64,000 bases of DNA from Streptomyces sp. NBC_00250 (lineage in GTDB: Bacteria > Actinomycetota > Actinomycetes > Streptomycetales > Streptomycetaceae), in assembly GCF_036192275.1 (NCBI RefSeq), contig NZ_CP108088.1:3101501-3165500 (forward strand), given 5' to 3'. A model generated the notes under the pieces. The model made no database searches. It had not been told where the DNA came from and was given only the letters and a program-made list of their open reading frames with translations. Within the stretch, counting starts at the first letter, position 1. The number at the start of each line of letters is the position of its first letter. This document shows, piece after piece, positions 38,908-45,119 of this stretch. Position numbers and translations under genes: made by a program.

Positions 38908-39560
38908 GGCTGATCGCTCCTGAACTTGTCGAAGGGGCGCTGGGTGGCCTCGGTCCGTGGTGAGAGGCAGCCACCCCAGCGCGGCGGGGTCGGAATCTCT
39001 CCGGCTCCCCCTGCCTCGCCCGTACGGCACCCCGTGCGGGGCCCGGACGGGCGAGGGAGGCAACCGGCCGCAGCAGCCGCTGCGCAGGTGACCTGACGTC
39101 CGCGAGTCACCGGCTATCCCGGTGCGTCGAAGCAGCGGATCAGGGGACGCGGTAGGCGTGGCCGCCGTGCCGGTCGAGCACGGGCGACGCCCAGAGTCTT
39201 CGTCGATACATGGAGACCCCCTCGGTCGGTTGGATCGGATGAAGCACTGCAAGGGGGACCTGTGTCCCCACCCTCCGGCCGTTGCTCGCGGTCGCCGGGC
39301 CACCTCGCCAGTACGGGCCGAAACCCTGTTCCACCTGGCCTTTAGCGGGATTGCAGCGTCCCCGCCCTGTGCTTGCAGACAGCACCTCTCTTCGGACCGA
39401 AGCCCGATGAGGTACATGTATTACCTGTTCCTCATCATGGAGAGACGGGTTGGGGTCGTCAAGTCCCTTGGTTTTCAAGGAGTTCGTGAACCCGCCCCGC
39501 TCGATGTCTCAAGCTTGGCCTGATCAGGGCAGACGCTGGACTCCACGCATGTACGGCTGC
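38908..39560. promoter_or_regulatory. Divergent control region of the element
   Basis: This gap separates the minus-strand transfer operon from the plus-strand regulator. I see no convincing gene. Notable are TTCGG-A-CCGAA (39391-39401) and GATGAGG...CCTCATC (39406-39436), which encloses GGTA-N7-TACC around ACATGT. The stretch 39400-39480 is A+T-rich for this genome, so promoters and operators for the large operon are probably here. Confidence 0.5.
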
Positions 39561-39600
39561 GGGACGACTTGGCTACGGTGAAGTCGTCCCAAGTCGTCCC
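39561..39600 (+). promoter_or_regulatory. Operator-like repeats upstream of the XRE-type gene
   Basis: GGGACGACTT at 39561-39570 is the exact complement of AAGTCGTCCC at 39581-39590, which is repeated directly at 39591-39600. The three sites end 19 bases before the ATG, so binding there would block initiation. Autoregulation by the downstream XRE protein or control by the GntR protein is inferred. Confidence 0.6.
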
Positions 39601-39619
39601 ACGGGTGGGAGAGTGCGGC

Positions 39620-40390
39620 ATGGCCAACGAACGACTGCGCGGCGCCATCATCGAAAGCGGCATGACGCTCGATCAGGTCGCCGAGCGGCTCGGGGTATCG
39701 GCGAAGACAGTCGAGCGCTGGATCAATGACCCCAAGCGCCAGCCGTACCGCCGATTCAAGTACGCGACGGCCTCGCTCCTCCAACGCGAGATGTCTTACT
39801 TATGGGCTGAGGAACGGACGTCCGCGGAGGTCACCGAGGCGGGCAACGCCGAGCTGATCAAGCTCTACCCTCACCGCTCGGTCGTGCCGAATCGGCTCTG
39901 GACGCAGCTCTACGCCGGCGCTCAGCGGTCCTTCGACGTCCTGGTCTATTCGGGGTTCTGGCTCACCGAGGACGCGGCCTTCCACCAGGTCGTCAAGGAA
40001 AAGTCGGCCGCCGGCATCCCGGTCCGGTTCATGCTCGGCGACCCCGACTCAGCTGCGGTGGCAGTGCGCGGAGCCGACGAGGGGATCGGCGGGGCCATGG
40101 CAGGCAAGATCCGAAATGCCCTGGTCAACTATGCGCCACTCTTCGGACTCCCCGGCGTGGAGTTCCGCCTCCACTCCACCACGCTCTACAACTCCCTCTA
40201 TCGCGCGGATGACCAGATGCTCGCGAACGGGCACCTGTACGGCGTCGGCGCGTACATGGCGCCGGTATTGCACATCCAGCGGGTGGCCGGCGGCGAGCTC
40301 TTCGACGCTTACGCCGAGAGCATCGAACGGGTCTGGGAGAGCGCCCGCCCCATCACCTCGCCCACTGACCTGGGAGGCTCGGACGCATGA
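39620..40390 (+). CDS. XRE-type HTH protein with C-terminal PLD-superfamily-like region
   Basis: 256 residues. Residues 1-45 form an HTH (LRGAIIESGMTLDQVAERLGVSAKTVERWIND). The C-terminal 170 residues look like a degenerate phospholipase-D-type domain (FDVLVYSGFWL, GIPVRFMLGDPDS, GHLYGVGAYMAPVLHI) but without an HKD motif, so a binding rather than catalytic role is likely. ATG at 39620 follows GGGAGAG. It is coupled to the Nudix gene by a four-base overlap. In AICEs this position is held by activators such as Pra; homology to Pra is not established here. Confidence 0.75.
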   Translation: MANERLRGAIIESGMTLDQVAERLGVSAKTVERWINDPKRQPYRRFKYATASLLQREMSYLWAEERTSAEVTEAGNAELIKLYPHRSVVPNRLWTQLYAGAQRSFDVLVYSGFWLTEDAAFHQVVKEKSAAGIPVRFMLGDPDSAAVAVRGADEGIGGAMAGKIRNALVNYAPLFGLPGVEFRLHSTTLYNSLYRADDQMLANGHLYGVGAYMAPVLHIQRVAGGELFDAYAESIERVWESARPITSPTDLGGSDA

Positions 40391-40860
40391 GCCGTATCGA
40401 CTACTTCCGCGACCCCGCCGCTCCAAAGGCCAACTCGGTGGTGCCGTCCGTGACGGTCGTCGTACGCGACGGCGAGGGACGGCTCCTCCTCATCCACAAG
40501 ACCGACAACGACCTGTGGGCTCTTCCTGGCGGGGGGCATGACATCGGTGAGCGAATCAGTGACACCGCGGTCCGGGAGGTCCGGGAAGAGACGGGGATCG
40601 AGGTGGAGGTGGACAACATCGTCGGCCTCTACACGGACCCGGATCACGTCCTGGCGTACGACGACGGAGAGGTCCGTCAGCAGTTCTCCATCTGCTTCCG
40701 AGCCCACCCGGTCGGCGGGTCCCTTCGCACGAGCAGCGAATCGAAGGAGGTCCGCTGGGTGAACCCAGCGGACCTCGATGACCTGGACATCCACCCGTCC
40801 ATGAGGCTGCGCATCCAGCACGGCCTGGACGAGTCGCGACGGGAGCCCTACCTCGGCTGA
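40387..40860 (+). CDS. Nudix hydrolase
   Basis: 157 residues with a canonical Nudix box, GGGHDIGERISDTAVREVREETGIEV (G-x5-E-x7-REVREETGI), so it should cleave a nucleoside diphosphate linked to another group. Element-borne Nudix proteins are known: the pSAM2 immunity factor Pif has a Nudix motif and blocks redundant transfer between donors. This gene may serve the same role, given its place in the regulatory block, but substrate and function are inferred. Its 3' end overlaps the convergent HD gene by 13 bases. Confidence 0.88.
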   Translation: MSRIDYFRDPAAPKANSVVPSVTVVVRDGEGRLLLIHKTDNDLWALPGGGHDIGERISDTAVREVREETGIEVEVDNIVGLYTDPDHVLAYDDGEVRQQFSICFRAHPVGGSLRTSSESKEVRWVNPADLDDLDIHPSMRLRIQHGLDESRREPYLG

Positions 40861-41417
40861 GCGCCGGCCGCGGCAGCTGCCATACGACGCTCCACCCGCT
40901 CGTTGGCGGCGTAGATCTCGGGCGCCGCGCGCTGAATGAACCGCCCCACGATGGTGTCCGGCCCGTACCGCTGCACGATCTCGTCCAGCCGAGCGACTGG
41001 AGTGGTGTGCCCACCGTCGGGCGTCGTCGTCATGTCGGAGACGATCAGCGCGTCCACAAGCTCGGGCCGCTCAAGCGCGAACTCAGTCTCAAGCTCATGC
41101 CGGAGCCCTCGCTCCTCAGCCTCTAGGAGCGCACAGGAGTGATGCGCTACGAGCCGCACCACGCGCTCGTCGGCACCCTCTTGCTCTCGAAGGAACCGAG
41201 CCCCGTCGAGCGGGTGGAAGCCGGTGGTCGCGATGGCCGGCGAGTACCCGACGTCGTGCAGAACGGCCGCGGCCTCCAGCAGCTCGGCGTCACCACCGAG
41301 GATCGGGCTCAGGGACCGAGCCCGCTTGGCAACGCCGAGGGAGTGCGCCCAACGACGTGGCAGCGGCTCGGACAACATCGATTCGGAGAGCGAGTACGCC
41401 CACTCAGTAAGCCCCAT
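40848..41417 (-). CDS. HD-domain phosphohydrolase
   Basis: About 189 residues. The metal-binding HD signature is present: RRWAHSLGVA (first His), AAVLHDVGYSP (His-Asp), VVRLVAHHS and a later VSDMTT aspartate. Such enzymes hydrolyse nucleotides or phosphate esters. ATG at 41417 (MGLTEWAYS) is preferred to the TTG three codons upstream; neither has a strong ribosome site, and the gene begins 11 bases after the GntR stop, so it is probably coupled. Partner and substrate unknown. Confidence 0.85.
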   Translation of the reverse strand: MGLTEWAYSLSESMLSEPLPRRWAHSLGVAKRARSLSPILGGDAELLEAAAVLHDVGYSPAIATTGFHPLDGARFLREQEGADERVVRLVAHHSCALLEAEERGLRHELETEFALERPELVDALIVSDMTTTPDGGHTTPVARLDEIVQRYGPDTIVGRFIQRAAPEIYAANERVERRMAAAAAGAQPR

Positions 41418-41428
41418 AAACGGCAAGG

Positions 41429-41878
41429 CTACGGCCGTTCAGGAGATCCCGGGAGTGCGCGCACGGTCCGCCCCTTGCCATGCACCGTGTCGAGCAGGCC
41501 GATCCCCTCCATCTGCGCAAGCACACGGCGCACAGCCGTCCGAGAGGCGCCGAAGCGCTTGCAGAGGCTTGCTTCAGACGGGTAGGCATCGCCAACCACT
41601 AGCGAATCCTCACCGATCAGGTCAGCCATGCGCTCAGCGAGGGTCCGGGGGGCGCCGCCCTCTCGCGAAACACGCCAGCCGACCCCCGGCGCTGACTCAA
41701 GGAGGCCCTCCCCTTCGAGAAGGTGAAGGGCTCGACGGATCGTGTTGCGGGAGACCCCGTGCGCGTCAACGAGATCCGCCTCGGACGGCAGCACCTCAAC
41801 GAACTCACCTTCCTTGATCCCCTTCCGCAAGATCTCAGAGATGACTAGGTAAGTTCCACGCGGGCTGGCTGCTGCCAC
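41429..41878 (-). CDS. Tandem GntR-type winged-helix regulator (KorSA-like)
   Basis: 149 residues made of two GntR-type winged helices in a row. The first (residues 8-70) has VLPSEADLVDAHGVSRNTIRRALHLLEGEGLLES; the second (82-142) has AYPSEASLCKRFGASRTAVRRVLAQMEGIGLLDT. There is no ligand-binding domain. AICE repressors such as KorSA of pSAM2 are GntR proteins, so this is the likely master repressor of transfer and replication. GTG at 41878 follows GAGGGGG. Confidence 0.85.
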   Translation of the reverse strand: MAAASPRGTYLVISEILRKGIKEGEFVEVLPSEADLVDAHGVSRNTIRRALHLLEGEGLLESAPGVGWRVSREGGAPRTLAERMADLIGEDSLVVGDAYPSEASLCKRFGASRTAVRRVLAQMEGIGLLDTVHGKGRTVRALPGSPERP

Positions 41879-41895
41879 TCCGCCCCCTCTCGCCA

Positions 41896-41921
41896 GTGAA
41901 CCCTTAGCTCAAGGGTCTCAC
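41896..41921. promoter_or_regulatory. Inverted repeat upstream of the GntR gene
   Basis: GTGA-ACCCTT-AGCTC-AAGGGT-C-TCAC: ten paired positions with one extra base, in the 52-base gap upstream of the GntR start. Its size and position fit an autoregulatory operator. Confidence 0.6.
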
Positions 41922-41930
41922 CACCTACCC

Positions 41931-42983
41931 CTACACGGGGAGCGACCCCAAGATTCCGGACACCCTCCTCCACCCAGCAACGAGGACTGCAGCCAGCACT
42001 GCAAATCCGAGAGTCAGCCAGGGAATGACGTCATCCTTTACACCGAGCGCAGGAAGTGCAAGCGAAGCAGCGGTCGCTGCCACCATCGCCGCAACAATAG
42101 CCAAGGCGACATGAGCGGATTCCCTCCAAGCACTGACAAATCGAGAAACCGGGTGAACTCCCGCCAGCATCTCATCAGAAAGCAATGCCCCTGCGCGCCC
42201 GGATGAATAATTCTCGGCAATTAAAGTCAGAGCACGCGCCAACTCGCGAAAAGCAACGTCAGGTTCTGAATCCAGCCGCTGAAGCCGCTGCCGAATCACA
42301 CCAGCAACCAGCCCCGCATGCTGCTTAATCGGAGTTCGCCTAGTGCTACGCCGGGGGACGGATCCGATCGTTCGATGCGACCGCAGGATCAGTCGCTCAA
42401 TCTGACGACAGCTCCGATCAAGCGACCGCACGATTGATGGACGTCGACCGATACCGGCGCACTCAGCCCTGGCGCAAAGCCGTACACAAAGGATGACCTC
42501 CTGAACGATCCTGAGGCGATAGTCAGGCCACCGATGCGCCAACCAGATGAATGGAACCCCAAGAGTAAAGAGACCCAAAGAAACCAGAAGCGCGAAATCA
42601 AGAAGGTTCAATACCCCGAGAGGGGAATTACCTTGACTGAGCACCCAGAAATAGTGTTTCATCACCCTTTCGAGAGTCTCGAACTTCCACTTAACGGATG
42701 CGTCATGAATTAGTCGCGCAACTAACCCAATCACTTTACTTAGAAGCCAGACCGAGAGAACAGCAATGAGCGTGGAGCCTGCTGGATATCTCCACGTCCT
42801 GAAAGCTGTCCGGATTCCTGGCGTCGAAAGATCATCGAGGCCTAGCTTGCGGAGAGATGCCCGCAATTGATTCAGACTTTGCTGGCGGTACACCCATGAG
42901 CGCCTGCGGTGTCCCCGATTGAACCGAGCCCATATGCGCAGGATACGCCACACGATGCAAGAGATCCGCTGTTCCACCCTCAC
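41931..42983 (-). CDS. Four-helix membrane protein coupled to AlbA_2 gene (cargo)
   Basis: 350 residues with two pairs of membrane helices: STLIAVLSVWLLSKVIGLVARL and LLDFALLVSLGLFTLGVPFIWL in the middle, HVALAIVAAMVAATAASLAL and IPWLTLGFAVLAAVLVAGW at the C-terminus. A basic N-terminus and a long R-rich cytoplasmic loop (about residues 175-275) separate them. No family recognised. GTG at 42983 overlaps the AlbA_2 gene stop by four bases (GTGA), so the two are made together. G+C and codon use are lower than in surrounding genes. It may be the membrane effector of a two-gene system. Confidence 0.68.
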   Translation of the reverse strand: MRVEQRISCIVWRILRIWARFNRGHRRRSWVYRQQSLNQLRASLRKLGLDDLSTPGIRTAFRTWRYPAGSTLIAVLSVWLLSKVIGLVARLIHDASVKWKFETLERVMKHYFWVLSQGNSPLGVLNLLDFALLVSLGLFTLGVPFIWLAHRWPDYRLRIVQEVILCVRLCARAECAGIGRRPSIVRSLDRSCRQIERLILRSHRTIGSVPRRSTRRTPIKQHAGLVAGVIRQRLQRLDSEPDVAFRELARALTLIAENYSSGRAGALLSDEMLAGVHPVSRFVSAWRESAHVALAIVAAMVAATAASLALPALGVKDDVIPWLTLGFAVLAAVLVAGWRRVSGILGSLPV

Positions 42984-44359
42984 CTCGACCCGAGCACACT
43001 GATCTGGTGAGCTTCAGCCCATCGACAAATGTTCCTCCTGAGCTCCGGCGACCACTCCTCCGATCGGATCTCGCCATCCCTTGTGACGGGCGAGGCTTCA
43101 GCAATTCCGAATGCATGGAACAGTTCATCCGCCACCAACGCACCCGCCTGAACGAGGCCAGTTCCCCCATCAGCAAGGTCGTCCAGGAGAGCCGCAGATT
43201 GACTGTCTGCATAGGCACAGAATTGAGTACTCAGCGGGGACCGCGTCCCAAGTTGAGTGTTATAGCGATCGATTCGAAAAGGCGGCATAGGGGTCATCTG
43301 AGGCTTCGACGGACCACTAGGGTGCGAATGAGGGGCATCGACGAGCGCCGCCTTAATAACCGCAGTCCCGGTTGAACCAGACCTATCTCGGGCGTGGACT
43401 CCGAGCCCGTGAAGGGCAGAAAGAAGCTCGTAAACGACAGTGTCGGGATCAGTCCACCAGAACTCGACACCGTCAACGATTGACATACGGCCACCAATAC
43501 GCATGGCCCAACTTCCGGATCCGTCTCGGTGCAACTCGCATTGGTTGTACCAGTAGCTTCGCGGATCGCCACCACTGGCCACAAGACGGCGAGAACCGAT
43601 CCGCACCTCGTCAAATACAGAGGCAGCCTCCCCCAGGAGGCGTCCCCCAGAAAGCAGCTCCTCCTTGTAACGACCGTATGAGTCGCGAGTGATCTGCATG
43701 TCGCCGGGCACTTCCGGACACACCGTCACGATCAGGTGAGCAACGTTGCTCGCTGGGAGAGTGTGGAGGAGTTCCTGCTCAACGACGGCGAGGCGTCGTC
43801 CACGATGCGAGGCATCGCTGAACCTGCGGTGGTAGGCGGTAGCCACATCAGTTTCTGTCAGCCACTCGGTCTTACTCGCACCGCGGCGCGGATAGCGCAA
43901 GGTTGTCTCGCTCCGCTTTGTAGGCGGCGCAGTTACGGCATGCGGCCCATACGGACTACGAGGGACCGCGAGTAGCAAGAACCCTTGCCCCGGCTCCCCC
44001 GGCTTGTGGAGGGCACGCATGTCGAAGCGCACAGCCGGAGCCGTGTTACGGGCGACGACCTGCTGTAGGTGGCGCTGGTGGGCGTCGGAGATGTCGCAGT
44101 CCATGACCTTCGACGGGACGCCCTGTGCCTCGGCCATGCCGACTATGAGCACTCCGCCAATGTGGTTGGCGAAGGCAGCAACGTCCTTCGCCAACTCTTC
44201 CTTGCCCTTGTCGTCGGCGGCCGGCAGCTCCCGCTTGTAGTCCAGATCTTCTGCCTCCGCCGCCTCTGGGTTGTCGACTAGAGCAGCAATGTCCTCATAG
44301 CTGATGGCGTCCAAAGGACCACCCAGAAGCGCTTCGAGACGGCGCGAGCGATACAACAT
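42980..44359 (-). CDS. Schlafen AlbA_2-type protein (cargo)
   Basis: 459 residues. The N-terminal domain has the AlbA_2 pattern: EAEDLDYKREL (residues 35-45) and LAKDVAAFANHIGGVLIVGMAE (57-78), the putative nucleotide- or RNA-binding core shared with Schlafen proteins. The following 330 residues match nothing I recognise and contain no obvious catalytic motif. The ATG has no clear Shine-Dalgarno; the gene is first in its transcript and may be leaderless. It is coupled to the membrane gene and lies right inside attR, a usual place for accessory cargo. A defence or immunity function is inferred from context. Confidence 0.72.
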   Translation of the reverse strand: MLYRSRRLEALLGGPLDAISYEDIAALVDNPEAAEAEDLDYKRELPAADDKGKEELAKDVAAFANHIGGVLIVGMAEAQGVPSKVMDCDISDAHQRHLQQVVARNTAPAVRFDMRALHKPGEPGQGFLLLAVPRSPYGPHAVTAPPTKRSETTLRYPRRGASKTEWLTETDVATAYHRRFSDASHRGRRLAVVEQELLHTLPASNVAHLIVTVCPEVPGDMQITRDSYGRYKEELLSGGRLLGEAASVFDEVRIGSRRLVASGGDPRSYWYNQCELHRDGSGSWAMRIGGRMSIVDGVEFWWTDPDTVVYELLSALHGLGVHARDRSGSTGTAVIKAALVDAPHSHPSGPSKPQMTPMPPFRIDRYNTQLGTRSPLSTQFCAYADSQSAALLDDLADGGTGLVQAGALVADELFHAFGIAEASPVTRDGEIRSEEWSPELRRNICRWAEAHQISVLGSR

Positions 44360-44435
44360 GGATGGACGCTAGCCGAGAGATCGCCGCGGTTTCAGGGTTT
44401 CTCCAGGATCGTTCCACGCTAGGCAGTGCCCCGCT

Positions 44436-44468
44436 GCGCGTGAGCAACGCGTGAGCCTGGCGCATGAG
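44436..44468 (+). promoter_or_regulatory. Candidate integrase arm-type sites, right end
   Basis: GCGCGTGAG (44436-44444), ACGCGTGAG (44447-44455) and GCGCATGAG (44460-44468). The first two have the same 11-bp spacing and orientation as the pair inside attL, and a GGCASTG sequence precedes both sets. They lie 60-90 bases inside attR. Confidence 0.6.
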
Positions 44469-44527
44469 AGAGCTAGATTGGATGTCTCTGCAGCTCAGCG
44501 GCAGGGTCTGTCGCTGCACAGTCATGC

Positions 44528-44571
44528 CCTCCGGAGCCGTGTGTGCAGGTTCGAATCCTGCCGGGGGCACT
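44528..44571 (+). other. Right attachment site (attR core), tRNA-Arg 3' fragment
   Basis: The original 3' half of tRNA-Arg(CCG), 44 bases, with one difference from the left copy. It lacks the acceptor 5' strand and D arm, so it is not a tRNA gene. Confidence 0.93.
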
Positions 44572-44590
44572 TCGCAGGAAGTGCCACACA

Positions 44591-44626
44591 GACCCCGTGA
44601 TCAGCGGAAACGCTGAGCGCGGGGTC
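44591..44626 (+). terminator. Original tRNA-Arg terminator, displaced by the element
   Basis: GACCCCG (44591-44597) pairs with CGGGGTC (44620-44626), enclosing TCAGCG-GAAA-CGCTGA with a stable GNRA-type tetraloop, followed by TTGTTGT. It lies 20 bases after the tRNA fragment, as expected for the pre-insertion tRNA gene. Confidence 0.82.
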
Positions 44627-45119
44627 TTGTTGTATGTGCAGGCGTGTGCCGTGCTGAGCCGCTGCCCGTCAGGGGGCGTGGGCTGTTCGCGTCGACGCAG
44701 GTCGGGTCCGTGTCTCGGCCGGTCCACGGCCTCCAACTCGGCTTTCAGGCAGCGGTACCCGCCGTCTGCGCGTACGTCGACGGCGCTGGCCGGCTCTTCT
44801 GCGTTGCGGCTGACGCCGTCCACGGTCCGCGCGTGACCCTGGACGGGCTGGAACTGACCGGCCGCGTGCCGTGGTGCGTGTACGACGGCTCGGATGTACG
44901 GCCCCCGCCCGGATGCGCGACGAACTGGCCGCCAGGGTGGACTCCCCCGTTCCAGACGTCGTCCGTGCGGCCGTCGAGGCACTTCGCGTAGGCGCCGTGC
45001 GGTGGAGCCGTCGTCGTACGGGCATGCCGATCGCTGCCCGGCAGAGCGGCCGGGCAGCGATCCTCCGTCGGGGGGCGAACGGGCCGGGGCCCGACCGCGT
45101 CAGGTCGTCTCGGCCTGGT
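44627..45119. other. Gap with no confident gene
   Basis: Between the old tRNA terminator and the GmrSD-type gene. Several overlapping frames are open, but none has a good start, ribosome site and consistent protein pattern. It may hold remnants of an earlier insertion at this tRNA. Confidence 0.4.

Larger units (their letters stand above)
27254..44571. mobile_element. Integrative and conjugative element (AICE type) in tRNA-Arg(CCG)
   Basis: About 17.3 kb between a 44-bp duplication of the tRNA 3' half. It carries integrase, excisionase, replication protein, FtsK/TraB translocase, small transfer-like membrane proteins and a GntR/XRE/Nudix regulatory block, which is the AICE set known from pSAM2, SLP1 and relatives. 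All modules look intact, so the element may be functional. Cargo at the ends (SLATT-like protein; AlbA_2 plus membrane pair) has a lower G+C than the surroundings, consistent with transfer. Double-stranded DNA transfer by a single TraB-like hexamer is inferred; no relaxase or type IV secretion genes are seen. Confidence 0.92.

Noticed and set aside
39140..39478. 112-codon minus-strand frame in the divergent control region
   Set aside because: No ribosome site, poor codon bias, and it covers several inverted repeats that look regulatory.
44528..44571. A second tRNA gene
   Set aside because: Only the anticodon-loop-to-3' half is present; it is the attR copy.
44473..44982. Minus-strand frame reading through attR
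   Set aside because: Its PGRIRTCTHGSGG part is the antisense of the tRNA fragment, a common false protein in annotations; no start or ribosome site supports it.
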